Positions 1 to 8,775 of a DNA stretch of 64,000 nt are shown one piece after another (position 1 is the stretch's first letter; every line of letters begins with the position of its first letter). Origin of the DNA: Halomicroarcula saliterrae (GTDB lineage: Archaea; Halobacteriota; Halobacteria; Halobacteriales; Haloarculaceae). The stretch is taken from NCBI RefSeq assembly GCF_031624395.1, contig NZ_JAMQON010000002.1, forward strand, positions 62,001 through 126,000, given 5' to 3'. A model generated the notes under the pieces. The model did not search any database. It saw only the letters and a list, made by a program, of their open reading frames with translations, and was not told where the DNA came from. The translations under genes and the position numbers were made by a program.

Positions 1-977
1 ACCTCGACCTGACCGAGGCGGCGACGCTCGGGGCCATCGAGACCGCGCTCTCGCTGGGGCTGATATACGTGTACCTGCGTTTCGAGGCCACCCAGCTCCG
101 CGCGGGGGGCGAGAGCCGCGGCCGGGCGCGGACCCCGCTCTTTGCCGGCTGGCGGTCGCTGGTCGACCCGAGACGGCTGGCGCTCTTTGCCTACGCGGGC
201 GCCGCGCTGGTGCTGTTCGTCGGCCCGCTCGTGAGCCTCGTCGTCGAGAGCGTCACGACGCCCGACGGGGCCTTCACGCTCCGGTACTACGAGTTCCTGC
301 TCGCCCAGCAGTCCTCGACGGCCGTGGGAACGACCCGGCCGTTTCCCGCGGTGCGGAACTCGCTGCTGTTTGGCGCGGGCGCGCTGGTGCTCGCCCTGCC
401 GATGGGGGTCGTCGTCTCCGTCGTCGCGACCCGTGACAGCCGCGGCTCCCGGCTGGCGGAGGCGCTCCTGACGGCTCCGCTCGCCGTCAGCGGTATCGTT
501 CTGGGCCTGGGGATGCTCCGGAGCCTCGTCTTCGGGACGACGCTGTTTGGCTACCGGCTCACCGTCACCGGTCCGGTCGCTATCGTCGCCGCTCACGCCG
601 TCGCGGCCTACCCGTTCGTCTCGCGCAACGTCACCCCGGCGCTGGGGAGCATCGACGACCGGCTCGTCGACGCCGCCCGGGCGCTGGGCGCCGACCGGTC
701 GACCGCGCTGGTCGATATCGAACTCCCGCTGGTGGTTCCGGCGCTGGTCGCCGGCGCGGCCTTCGCGTTCGCCATCAGCATCGGCGAGTTCGACTCCACT
801 GTCCTGCTGGCCGAGGGCGTCGACAGCGCGACGATGCCGGTCGCGCTCGAACGGTACACCGGCAACCGGTCGCTGGGGCCGAACCTCGGCCCGGCGACGG
901 CGATGGGCACCGTCCTGCTCGCGGTGACGACCGTCAGCTTCGTACTCATAGACCGCGTCGGCGGACGGTGGCAATGA
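1..977 (+). CDS. ABC transporter permease (thiamine/iron type), 5' truncated by window edge
   Basis: This is an inner-membrane permease subunit that moves a small substrate using the ATPase encoded next. The reading frame is open from base 3, so the start lies outside the window; the GTG at 69 is internal. At least five hydrophobic segments are visible. A typical EAA-loop, the contact with the ATPase, is seen near VDAARALGADRSTA about two thirds into the visible part. The fold matches the binding-protein-dependent permeases of the ThiP/FbpB/CysW group. The stop overlaps the ATPase start (ATGA), so the two are translationally coupled. Haloarchaeal thiamine transporters have this layout, but iron(III) or another anion cannot be excluded because the binding protein is not in view. 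Confidence 0.85.
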   Translation, partial: LDLTEAATLGAIETALSLGLIYVYLRFEATQLRAGGESRGRARTPLFAGWRSLVDPRRLALFAYAGAALVLFVGPLVSLVVESVTTPDGAFTLRYYEFLLAQQSSTAVGTTRPFPAVRNSLLFGAGALVLALPMGVVVSVVATRDSRGSRLAEALLTAPLAVSGIVLGLGMLRSLVFGTTLFGYRLTVTGPVAIVAAHAVAAYPFVSRNVTPALGSIDDRLVDAARALGADRSTALVDIELPLVVPALVAGAAFAFAISIGEFDSTVLLAEGVDSATMPVALERYTGNRSLGPNLGPATAMGTVLLAVTTVSFVLIDRVGGRWQ

Positions 978-2020
978 CGATGTCCGGTGTCGACGTGACC
1001 GAGTTGTCGGTGGGCTTCGACGGCGTGACAGCGCTCGAATCGGTGTCGCTGTCCGTCCGGGCAGGGGAGTTTTTCACCCTCGTCGGCCCGTCTGGCTGTG
1101 GGAAGACGACAACGCTTCGCGCCATCGCCGGGCTGGCCGACTCCACGGGCGGGGCCGTCACAGTCGACGGGCAGGACGTGACCGACGCCCCACCGGAAGC
1201 GCGCGACGTGGGGATAGTGTTCCAGAACTACGCGCTTTTTCCGCACATGAGCGTCCGCGAGAACGTCGCCTACGGGCTGCGGTTCCACGAGCTCGATGGC
1301 CGTGACGACGACGAGCGCGTGGCCGAGCTGCTCGACCTCGTCGACCTCGCGGGCGTGGCCGACCGCGACCCGGAGCAGCTCTCGGGCGGCCAACAGCAGC
1401 GCATCGCGCTGGCCCGCGCGCTCGCCCCCGAGCCCGACGTGCTCTTGCTCGACGAGCCGCTGTCGGCGCTGGACGCGACGCTCCGCAAGCGGCTCCGGGT
1501 ACAGATAAAGACCATCCAGCGGGAGCTCGACATCACGACGATCTACGTCACGCACGACCAGGCCGAGGCGCTGGCGCTCAGCGACCGGGTGGCCGTCATG
1601 CACGACGGCCGCGTCGAGCAGGTCGCGACCCCGGAGGTCGTCTATCGGGACCCCGCCTCGCGGTTCGTCGCCGAGTTCGTCGGGGACAACAACCTCTTCG
1701 ACGGCGCGGTCACCGACGACGGCGCGGGCGTCGCCGTCGACGGGGCGACGCTCCCGCTGCCCGAGGGGGCCGACCAGCGACCCGGCGAGTCGCTGACGCT
1801 CGCGGTGCGGCCCGAGGCCATCGCAGTCGGTGACGACGCATCGGACGCCCCGGGCACGACACTCGCGGCGACAGTCGAGACCGTCGAGTTCCTCGGCGAC
1901 GCCTACCGGGTCCACTGCCGGTGGCAGGGCCGGCGCATCGAGTGCAAGACGACGGCGGCGGACCCGCCCGACGGCGAGGTCGCGCTCGGGTTCGACGCGG
2001 CGGACGTACACGTGCTCTGA
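974..2020 (+). CDS. ABC transporter ATP-binding protein (ThiQ/PotA/FbpC-like)
   Basis: This is the cytoplasmic ATPase that powers the preceding permease. The 348-residue protein has Walker A GPSGCGKTT (about 38-46), signature LSGGQ (136-140) and Walker B LLLDEP (157-162). After about residue 235 comes a TOBE-like beta domain, as in the PotA/MalK/FbpC class. I chose ATG 974, which overlaps the permease stop; a GTG at 968 is also in frame. Together with the permease it forms the end of an import operon. Thiamine is the likeliest cargo by haloarchaeal precedent, but the sequence does not prove it. Confidence 0.88.
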   Translation: MTMSGVDVTELSVGFDGVTALESVSLSVRAGEFFTLVGPSGCGKTTTLRAIAGLADSTGGAVTVDGQDVTDAPPEARDVGIVFQNYALFPHMSVRENVAYGLRFHELDGRDDDERVAELLDLVDLAGVADRDPEQLSGGQQQRIALARALAPEPDVLLLDEPLSALDATLRKRLRVQIKTIQRELDITTIYVTHDQAEALALSDRVAVMHDGRVEQVATPEVVYRDPASRFVAEFVGDNNLFDGAVTDDGAGVAVDGATLPLPEGADQRPGESLTLAVRPEAIAVGDDASDAPGTTLAATVETVEFLGDAYRVHCRWQGRRIECKTTAADPPDGEVALGFDAADVHVL

Positions 2021-2040
2021 GCGGTCCCGCCGAGTCGGGG

Positions 2041-2050
2041 CGTTTTAGAC
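2041..2050 (+). promoter_or_regulatory. TATA-like element for the AIR-synthase-like gene
   Basis: CGTTTTAGAC is centred about 28 bases before ATG 2073. This is the usual spacing for a leaderless haloarchaeal transcript, so the downstream gene probably has its own promoter in addition to any read-through. Confidence 0.45.
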
Positions 2051-2072
2051 GGACTCGGTCGAGAGTGAGACA

Positions 2073-3080
2073 ATGAGCGACCTCGGGAAGATAGACCGCG
2101 AGACGTTCGAGGACGTCATCTACCCGAATCTGGGTAGATCGCGGGCCGACGTGGCCGTCGGGCCGCGCCACGGCGTCGATTTCGGCGTTCTTGACATCGG
2201 CGGCCGGGCGGTAGTCGTCGCGACCGACCCCATCTCTATCTTGCCGGAGCTGGGCTGGCGACGGGCCGGCCGGCTGGCCCTGGAAATCGTCCTCACCGAC
2301 GTGGCCGTCTCCGGCGTCGCGCCCACCCACCTCGCGGTCAATCTGACGCTGCCGCCGTCGTGGACCGACGACGACCTGGAAGCCTGCTGGCGGGGTATCG
2401 CAGACCACGCCGACCGGCTCGGCGTGAGCATCGTCTCGGGCCACACCGCCCGCTATCCCGGCATCGACAGCTCGTGGGTCGGCGGCGCCACCGTCCTGGG
2501 CGTCGGTGACCGCGAGGCAATCGTCCGGCCGGACGGGGCCGCGCCCGGCGACGATATCGTCGTGACCACGGGCCCGGCCGCGGAGGTGACGGGTCTGCTG
2601 GCGACGCTGTATCCGGAACAGCTGGGACTCCCGCCGGAGACCGTGGCGACGGCACAGGAGCGCGTCGAAGACATTGCGGCCGTCGCGGACGCCCGCGAAG
2701 CGTTCGGGGCCGGCGGCGTCACCGCGATGCACGACGCGACGGAGGGGGGCCTCGCGGGCGGTCTCGTGGAGATGGCGAGCGGCGCGGGGGTCCGGTTCGA
2801 CGTCGACGCCGAGCGGGTGCCCGTCGCGCCCGGCGTCGCGGCGGTGTGTGAAGCAGTCGACGTGGACCCGTGGACGGTGACGAGCGCGGGCACGCTGTTG
2901 CTCACTGCCGAATCGGGGAGCGGTGAGGCCGTCGTCGAAGCACTGGAGCGCCGCGGGACACCCGCGGCCGTCGTCGGAACGGTGACCGACGGCGACGGGG
3001 TCTTCGTCGACGGCGAGCCGCTTGCGGCCCCGGCGAGCGACCCCTCGTGGGCCGTCTTCGAGCGGTTCTCCGGGGAGTAG
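2073..3080 (+). CDS. AIR synthase-related protein (HypE/PurM/ThiL superfamily), orphan
   Basis: This 335-residue protein belongs to the PurM-like superfamily of ATP-grasping enzymes. It has an N-terminal AIRS domain (about 35-145) with ATDPISILPELGW near 49-61, the stretch that binds metal and ATP in HypE. A C-terminal AIRS_C domain (about 155-315) carries the DATEGGLAGGLVEMA helix. It looks closest to HypE, the hydrogenase-maturation dehydratase, but lacks the family's usual C-terminal Cys; it ends in FERFSGE. No hydrogenase gene is in the window. Its position behind a likely thiamine importer hints at a thiamine- or nucleotide-related kinase or ligase role, which is inference. Confidence 0.75.
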   Translation: MSDLGKIDRETFEDVIYPNLGRSRADVAVGPRHGVDFGVLDIGGRAVVVATDPISILPELGWRRAGRLALEIVLTDVAVSGVAPTHLAVNLTLPPSWTDDDLEACWRGIADHADRLGVSIVSGHTARYPGIDSSWVGGATVLGVGDREAIVRPDGAAPGDDIVVTTGPAAEVTGLLATLYPEQLGLPPETVATAQERVEDIAAVADAREAFGAGGVTAMHDATEGGLAGGLVEMASGAGVRFDVDAERVPVAPGVAAVCEAVDVDPWTVTSAGTLLLTAESGSGEAVVEALERRGTPAAVVGTVTDGDGVFVDGEPLAAPASDPSWAVFERFSGE

Positions 3081-3110
3081 CGGCCGCGGACATCGGGGTC
3101 GTGCGGCCGG

Positions 3111-3120
3111 GATTCATATC
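3111..3120 (+). promoter_or_regulatory. TATA-like element for the MscS gene
   Basis: GATTCATATC is centred about 26 bases before ATG 3142. This supports that start over the upstream in-frame codon at 3022. Confidence 0.4.
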
Positions 3121-3141
3121 GTAGGCCACGGAAAGAAGCGT

Positions 3142-4011
3142 ATGCAGTTGCCCGGCGCCCCGGATGTGGATGTCGTTTCGGTGTACGCACAGCTCGCCGA
3201 AGACGGCGCGACGTTCCTCGCCGTCGCCGCGGCGTTGTATCTCGTCGGCCGGTTGGTCGTCGTCCCGGCTGTTCGCTGGGGGCTCTCCCGGTCGGGCATC
3301 GACCGGACCGTAGAGAGCGCGCTCGGGAGCGCGACACATCTCCTCGTAATCGGCGTGACCCTCGTCGCCGCCGCACAGGCCGCCGGCTTCCGCGGCGCGC
3401 TGGCGGGGTCGACGCTCGTAGCGGCGGGCATCACCGTCGCCGTCGGCCTGGCCGCACAGGACGTGCTGGGCAACTTCGTCTCGGGCGTCTTCATCGTGAC
3501 CGACCCGGACCTGAACGTCGGCGACACCATCGAGTGGGACGGCAAGCGTGGCGTCATCGTCGACATCGACCTGCGGGTCACCCGCGTCCGGACGCCGAAC
3601 AACGAGCGCATCGTCGTCCCCAACACGGAGCTGGCGACCGGGACGGTGACCAACCGGACCTCGACGGGCCCCATCGGCATCTCCTACGAGTTCGGGATTC
3701 CCTACGACACGGACGTTTCGGCGCTCGAAACTATCGTCGAGGAGGTCGCTCGCGACATCGACCACGTCGTCGAGAAGCCGGAGCCGGTCGTCGGCGTCAG
3801 CGAGCTGGGGGCCACGGCCGTCCTCGTCGTCGGCCGGGTGTGGATTCCGAACGCCCGACGGAACCGGCTGGCGTCGGTCAGGTCCGAGTTCGTCCGACGG
3901 GTCAACGAGGAGTGTCGGGCGGCGGGTATCGACCTCAGCGAGACGACCCAGCACGCCGTGGCGGGGGAACTCGCCGTCCACGAACCCGACGCCCCAGAGC
4001 CGTCGGGCTGA
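3142..4011 (+). CDS. MscS-family small-conductance mechanosensitive channel
   Basis: This membrane channel relieves turgor on hypo-osmotic shock. The 289-residue protein has three hydrophobic segments (about 15-40, 55-75, 85-115). A glycine/alanine-rich pore helix follows, then VGLAAQDVLGNFVSGVF, the hallmark junction into the MscS beta domain with GDTIEW and VVPN. The C-terminal alpha/beta domain is of standard length. An in-frame start at 3022 exists, but its extra 40 residues are low-complexity and overlap the upstream coding end, and a TATA-like element sits 26 bases before 3142. It converges on the helicase gene with a 4-bp gap. Confidence 0.9.
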   Translation: MQLPGAPDVDVVSVYAQLAEDGATFLAVAAALYLVGRLVVVPAVRWGLSRSGIDRTVESALGSATHLLVIGVTLVAAAQAAGFRGALAGSTLVAAGITVAVGLAAQDVLGNFVSGVFIVTDPDLNVGDTIEWDGKRGVIVDIDLRVTRVRTPNNERIVVPNTELATGTVTNRTSTGPIGISYEFGIPYDTDVSALETIVEEVARDIDHVVEKPEPVVGVSELGATAVLVVGRVWIPNARRNRLASVRSEFVRRVNEECRAAGIDLSETTQHAVAGELAVHEPDAPEPSG

Positions 4012-4015
4012 GCTG

Positions 4016-6427
4016 TCAGGCGTCGGTGAGCCCTTCGAGCAGGTGTATCGCGCCGTGTTTGTCCAGCGGGTCGTTGGCGTTGCCACAGTGGGGCGACTGC
4101 ACGCAGGCCGGGCAGCCCTCGGCACAGTCACAGGAGCCAAGCATCGACAGCGTCGTCTCGAAGAGCGCCGTCACGTCGTCGAAGGCGGCCCGGTTCAGCC
4201 CGATACCACCGGGGTAGCCGTCGTAGATGAAGACGGTCGGCTCACCGGTGTGCGGGTGACGCGGCGTCGAGAGCCCGCCGATGTCGCCCCGGTCACAGAG
4301 GTACTCGAAGGGGTACATCGATATCATCGCGTGCTCGGCCGCGTGGATAGCGCCGGGGAAATCGTCGGTCCCGCCGTCGGTGGCAGCGTCAGCCGTCGAC
4401 CCGACGCGGCCGTACTCGCCCGCGAGGATCTCCGCTTCGAGGTCCTCGGGCACCGTGTAGTACATCGCCTTCGTTTCGAGGCTGGTCTCGGGAAGGTCGA
4501 GGGGACGCCGGCCCCGCACCTCGCCGGAGGTGCCGTCCCGGCGCTCGTACCCCGTAATCTGTTTGCGCATCGTCACCGACGCGAAGCGGACCGGTACGTC
4601 CTCGCGGGTCGGCAGCGGCCGCTCCTGCAGGTCGGCCTCGACGGTGATGGTCTTGTCGTGGAGCACGCGCGTGTAGTAGTCCGCCCACGTCCGGTCGAGT
4701 TCGGCGACGCCCGCGTCGAGGTCGAGGTCGGTGACCTCGTAGCGCCGACCCTGATGGTGGTAGACGGCGCCGGGATGGGCGTCACGCAGGGCGTCCTCGA
4801 AGGGGAGCCGCGCGACGACGTCGCCCTTCGCGACCAGTTTCACCTCGCGGTCGTCGACGGTGCGGAGGCTCATGTCGTGGTGTGGGCGGCCGTTCGAGGT
4901 CCACCGGACGCTCCCGTCGGTGCTCCGGCGGTCGAGCTTGCTGGCGGATTCGAGGTCGGCGACGACGTCGGGAAAGGTCGCGCCGAAGTGGCGGTCGTCG
5001 TCGGCAGAGAGCCAGTTCTCGCCCGCCGCGGCGAGCACGTGGTCCGGTAGCAACTGCTCGTTCTCGGGGTTCGTGACGGCCTGCTCGGCGGGTTTCTCGA
5101 ACAGCGCCGACGGGTTGCGCAGGACGTACTGGTCCAGCTGGTCCTCGCCGCCGACCAGCGCGACGAGCGCGGGGTCGGTGCCCCGGCCCGCTCGCCCGGC
5201 CTGCTGGAACGCCCGCATCCGGGTGCCGGGGTAGCCGTCGATGAGCACGGCATCGAGCCCGCCCACGTCGACGCCGAGCTCCAGCGCGCTCGTGGACCAG
5301 ACGCCCCGGAGGTCGCCGGACTGGAGCCGGTTCTCCAGCTCGCGGCGCTTCTCGTTCGTCAGCGCCGCCTGATAGGCGCCGACCCGGTCGGCGAGGTCGC
5401 GGTGGCCCCGCGAGCGGAGCTCGTCGGACGCGTCGCTCGCGTAGCGCTCGGCGGTCTGGCGCGAGCCGGCGAAGACCACAGTTTGCAGGCCCCGTTCGAC
5501 GAGATCGACGAACAGCCGCTTCGTCTCGACGTGGCTGGATTTCCGGCGGCCGCTTCCCCACCCGTCGCCGCCCTCGTACTCGGGCGGGTTCCACAGCAGC
5601 CAGTGGCGCGGCCCGCTCGCGCTTTCGTCCTCGTCGACCAGGGCGAAGGAGTCGTCGGGCTGGCCCGTCACCGTGGCGGCGTGTTCGACGGGGTTGTCGA
5701 TGGTCGCCGAGCAGCAGACCCACTCGGGGTCGCTGTCGAACCGCTCGGCGATACGCCGCAGGCGGCGCATCACGAGCGAGACGTGGCTGCCGAAGATACC
5801 GCGGTAGCCGTGGACCTCGTCGACGACCACGGTTTCGAGGCGCCCGAAGAACCAGTCCCAGAGCCGGTGGGCGTGGGGCAGGATGCCGTAGTGGAGCATG
5901 TCCGGCGTCGTCAGCAGGACGGTGGGCTGGCGCTCGCGGATGGCCTCCTTCTCGGACTTGGACTGGCGACCGGTGTACTGGGCCACCGAGACGCCCGAGG
6001 CAAAGCCCAGCCCGTGTGCCAGTTCCGACAGCGTCTCCGTCTGGTCGTTGATGAGCGCGACCTGGGGCGCGACGTAGAGGGCGGTCGCCCGGCGGTCGAG
6101 CGCCCGCTCGAAGGCGGGCACGGTGTAGGCCAGGCTCTTGCCGCTCGCGGTTTCGGTCGCGAGGACGACGTTCTCGCCGTCCCGGACCGCGTCGATAGCG
6201 GCGGTCTGGTGGGCGTAGAGGTCGGTGATGCCCTCGTCTTCGAGGACGCCGGCCAGTCGGGCGTCGAGGTCACAGTCGGCCGTCGTCGCCGTCCGCCCGG
6301 GGACCGTGCGCTCGTCGACTATTTGGCCCTCGTAGTAGGGTCGCCCGCGGAGCCACGCGATAGTGTCGTCCACGGGCGGGGTACGGCGGCGGCCGCTATC
6401 GGTCTTGCTGTTCGCGGGACCTGACAC
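4016..6427 (-). CDS. DEAD/DEAH-box helicase with DUF1998 zinc domain (Hrq1/MrfA-like)
   Basis: This is probably an ATP-dependent 3'-5' DNA helicase of the Hrq1/MrfA type, a family linked to DNA repair. The 803-residue protein has motif I TETASGKS (91-98), motif II DEVH (203-206), and a helicase C domain with QQAGRAGRG (motif VI). At the end is a DUF1998/MZB domain with a cysteine cluster, C766, C768, C772, C775 and C781, that should bind zinc. ATG 6427 is used. Its 5' end overlaps the 3' end of btuD by about 30 bases on the same strand, so it could be the last gene of the btuC-btuD transcript. Confidence 0.9.
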   Translation of the reverse strand: MSGPANSKTDSGRRRTPPVDDTIAWLRGRPYYEGQIVDERTVPGRTATTADCDLDARLAGVLEDEGITDLYAHQTAAIDAVRDGENVVLATETASGKSLAYTVPAFERALDRRATALYVAPQVALINDQTETLSELAHGLGFASGVSVAQYTGRQSKSEKEAIRERQPTVLLTTPDMLHYGILPHAHRLWDWFFGRLETVVVDEVHGYRGIFGSHVSLVMRRLRRIAERFDSDPEWVCCSATIDNPVEHAATVTGQPDDSFALVDEDESASGPRHWLLWNPPEYEGGDGWGSGRRKSSHVETKRLFVDLVERGLQTVVFAGSRQTAERYASDASDELRSRGHRDLADRVGAYQAALTNEKRRELENRLQSGDLRGVWSTSALELGVDVGGLDAVLIDGYPGTRMRAFQQAGRAGRGTDPALVALVGGEDQLDQYVLRNPSALFEKPAEQAVTNPENEQLLPDHVLAAAGENWLSADDDRHFGATFPDVVADLESASKLDRRSTDGSVRWTSNGRPHHDMSLRTVDDREVKLVAKGDVVARLPFEDALRDAHPGAVYHHQGRRYEVTDLDLDAGVAELDRTWADYYTRVLHDKTITVEADLQERPLPTREDVPVRFASVTMRKQITGYERRDGTSGEVRGRRPLDLPETSLETKAMYYTVPEDLEAEILAGEYGRVGSTADAATDGGTDDFPGAIHAAEHAMISMYPFEYLCDRGDIGGLSTPRHPHTGEPTVFIYDGYPGGIGLNRAAFDDVTALFETTLSMLGSCDCAEGCPACVQSPHCGNANDPLDKHGAIHLLEGLTDA

Positions 6428-7649
6428 GCCGGTCCTCGCCCGAACGGGTCGGCGCCGCGGCGACGGCCTCCGGCAGCGCCTCGACCGTCGCGACGGTCGT
6501 CCGGGGCGACTCGATAGCGGGGACCCCCTCGCCGTCGACGGCGACCAGCCGCCGGGCCGCGGCGACGACCGACTGGTTGGCGTCGCCCACGTCGCCGGCG
6601 ACGACCGCGCTGTCGGCCGCGCCCGCGAGCTCGGTCGCCCGCTCGCGCGAGGCGTCGTCGACGCCGGCGAAGGGGGGGACCGTGACGACCTCGCAGTCGA
6701 GTTCCGCCGCGCGCTCGGCGGCCGCGTCGCCCGCGGGCACGACGCCGACAGTGACGGTCACGCCCGCGGCGACGAGTCGAGCGACCGCCGCGGCGGCCTG
6801 CCGACCGGTCCCGACGACGTGGACGGTCCGGTCGCTCGGGTCGCTGTCGGGAAGCGGCGTCACCAGCGGCGCCTCGGTGCCGGGCTGGCGGGTGACGAGC
6901 GTCTCGGCGTCGAAGGCGTCACCGAGCGTGTCGGTGTTCAACACGTCGCGTGGCGGCCCGGCCGCGCGGACCTCGCCGTCGGCGAGCAAGACGAGCTCGT
7001 CGCAGTACCGCGCCGCGAGGTTGAGGTCGTGGATGGCCGCGACCGCTGTCTTGCCCTCCCGGACGAGGTCGGCGACGAGCTCCAGCGTGTTGACGGCGTG
7101 GTTGATGTCGAGGTTCGAGGTCGGCTCGTCGAGCAGCAGGACGGGCGTCTCCTGGGCGAGCGCGCGGGCGAGCAACACGCGCTGGCGCTCCCCGCCGGAC
7201 AGCGAGGTGACCGGTCGGTCGGCGAAGCGGGCCACGTCGGCCCGCTCCATCGCCGCCCGCACGGTGTCGCGGTCCCCGCTGTCGGCCCGCTCGAAGCGGC
7301 CGAGATGCGGCGTCCGTCCCATCTCGACCGTCTGTCGGACGGTGAAATCGAAGGAGAGCGTCGTCGCCTGCGGCGTGCTGGCGACGCGCTGGCTCACCTG
7401 CTTCGAGGAGAGCCCCTCGATGGGGTCGCCGGCGACGCGGACGGTGCCGCTGTCGGGCGAGAGCGTCGCCCGTAGCGCCCGCAACGTCGTCGTCTTCCCG
7501 GCGCCGTTCGGACCCACGAGCGCGACGAAGTCCCCGCACTCGGCGGTCAGTGACACGTCCGAGAGTATCCGGGTGCCGCCCAGCGAGACGGAGAGGCCCT
7601 CGGCGCTGAGCATCGGGACGGGGTCGCCGGCGTGGTCGGGGTCGCTCAC
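6396..7649 (-). CDS. btuD: Cobalamin import ATP-binding protein with C-terminal Rossmann-like extension
   Basis: This is the ATPase of a vitamin B12 (or iron-siderophore class) importer. Walker A GPNGAGKTT is at 46-54, signature LSGGE at 150-154 and Walker B VLLLDEP at 170-176. The ATPase core ends near residue 255. A further 150 residues begin with a VHVVGTGRQAAAAV glycine motif and look like a nucleotide-binding fold; a similarly long BtuD is known in Halobacterium. GTG 7649 overlaps the permease stop (GTGA) and is preferred; ATG 7613 is an alternative. The complex would be completed by BtuC and BtuF encoded next to it. Confidence 0.85.
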   Translation of the reverse strand: MSDPDHAGDPVPMLSAEGLSVSLGGTRILSDVSLTAECGDFVALVGPNGAGKTTTLRALRATLSPDSGTVRVAGDPIEGLSSKQVSQRVASTPQATTLSFDFTVRQTVEMGRTPHLGRFERADSGDRDTVRAAMERADVARFADRPVTSLSGGERQRVLLARALAQETPVLLLDEPTSNLDINHAVNTLELVADLVREGKTAVAAIHDLNLAARYCDELVLLADGEVRAAGPPRDVLNTDTLGDAFDAETLVTRQPGTEAPLVTPLPDSDPSDRTVHVVGTGRQAAAAVARLVAAGVTVTVGVVPAGDAAAERAAELDCEVVTVPPFAGVDDASRERATELAGAADSAVVAGDVGDANQSVVAAARRLVAVDGEGVPAIESPRTTVATVEALPEAVAAAPTRSGEDRRVRSREQQDR

Positions 7650-8716
7650 AGTTCGTGGACCTCCCGTTGTCGCAACAGATAGAGGAAGAAGGGCGCGCCC
7701 AGCGCGGCGGTGACGATGCCGACGGGAATCTCGGCGCTGCCCGAGCGGGCCAGCGTATCCGTCGCGACGAGGAAGGAGGCCCCGGCCAGCGCCGAGGTCG
7801 GCAGGAGCACGCGGTGGTCCGGCCCCACGAGCAGCCGCATCACGTGGGGGACGATGAGGCCGACGAAGCCGATGATGCCGGCCACGGCGACGCCGGCGGC
7901 GGTCGCCAGCGACGAGAGCGCGAGGAGGAGCCGTTTGGTCCGTTCGACCTCGATGCCGAGGCTCTGGGCGTCCTCCTCGCCCAGCAACATGACGTTCAGG
8001 TCCCGGGCGTACACCAGCAAGAGCGCGAAGGGGACCGACACGAGGAGGAGGCTCGACCACACTTCGGGCCAGGAGGCCCCCTTGAGGTGGCCCATCAGCC
8101 AGAACAGCGCCCGGCGGATGGACTCGCCGGCGTTGAGCAGCAGAAAGGAGACGACCGCGCCCAGAAAGGTCTGGATGGCGACGCCGGCGAGCAACAGCGT
8201 CGCCACGGGCGTCCGGCCGTTCTCCGTCGCGATGAGGTAGACGCCGAAGGCCGCGAGCAGTGCGCCCGCGAAGGCGGCCCCGCGCAGGCCGAGCCCGAAC
8301 GGGAGCGCCGCGCCGGTGACGATGAAGCCGACGGCACCGACGGCCGCGCCCGAGGAGACGCCGATGATGGAGGGGTCGGCCATCGGGTTGCGGAAGATGC
8401 CCTGCATGATGGTGCCGGCGGCGGCGAGCGAGAAGCCGACGACCGCGGCGAGCAGGATGCGCGGGAGTCGGACCTGCACGACGATGAGGCGCTGGAGCCG
8501 CGAGACGCGGAACTGAAAGACCGGCCGGGTCGTCACGTCGACGGCCGTGCCCGAGAGGTCGACGGCCGTCGGGACGACGATAGCGTTGAGGAGGACCTGG
8601 GCCACGTCCGCGGGCGGAATCCACACCGGGCCGATACCGGCGCTGACGGTGACGACAGCGACCAGCAGGGCCGAAAGCGAGAGCGACCACGTGGCGGTCT
8701 TCCCGGGGGTTCGCAC
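7646..8716 (-). CDS. btuC: Cobalamin/FecCD-family ABC transporter permease
   Basis: This membrane permease of the BtuC/FecCD family is 356 residues with about ten hydrophobic helices. Family landmarks include NPMADPSIIGVSSGA near 120-134, the conserved NP-L-xP-xxLG-xxxGA region, and GFVGLIVPHVMR near 275-287. I chose GTG 8716: it lies 29-30 bases from a palindromic TATA box, and the longer reading frame upstream is low-complexity and crosses that promoter. It is translated divergently from btuF and coupled to btuD. Confidence 0.88.
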   Translation of the reverse strand: MRTPGKTATWSLSLSALLVAVVTVSAGIGPVWIPPADVAQVLLNAIVVPTAVDLSGTAVDVTTRPVFQFRVSRLQRLIVVQVRLPRILLAAVVGFSLAAAGTIMQGIFRNPMADPSIIGVSSGAAVGAVGFIVTGAALPFGLGLRGAAFAGALLAAFGVYLIATENGRTPVATLLLAGVAIQTFLGAVVSFLLLNAGESIRRALFWLMGHLKGASWPEVWSSLLLVSVPFALLLVYARDLNVMLLGEEDAQSLGIEVERTKRLLLALSSLATAAGVAVAGIIGFVGLIVPHVMRLLVGPDHRVLLPTSALAGASFLVATDTLARSGSAEIPVGIVTAALGAPFFLYLLRQREVHEL

Positions 8717-8740
8717 GACTGAAAACCGACTTGCAGTAGG

Positions 8741-8750
8741 TAAATATTTA
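8741..8750. promoter_or_regulatory. Perfectly palindromic TATA box shared by btuC and btuF
   Basis: TAAATATTTA reads the same on both strands. Its centre (8745.5) lies 30 bases from ATG 8776 of btuF and 30 bases from GTG 8716 of btuC. Either orientation therefore has the spacing expected for a near-leaderless transcript. No other TATA-like element lies in the 59-bp gap. Confidence 0.7.
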
Positions 8751-8775
8751 TTGTTACCCACCAGCCGACCACACG

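Noticed and set aside
608-2011. Long antisense frames over the ABC transporter genes and many other genes (for example 1710-2732, 2902-4140, 5402-6424)
   Set aside because: They are Arg/Pro/Val-rich shadows typical of high-GC third-position bias, with no domains, and oppose clearly conserved proteins.
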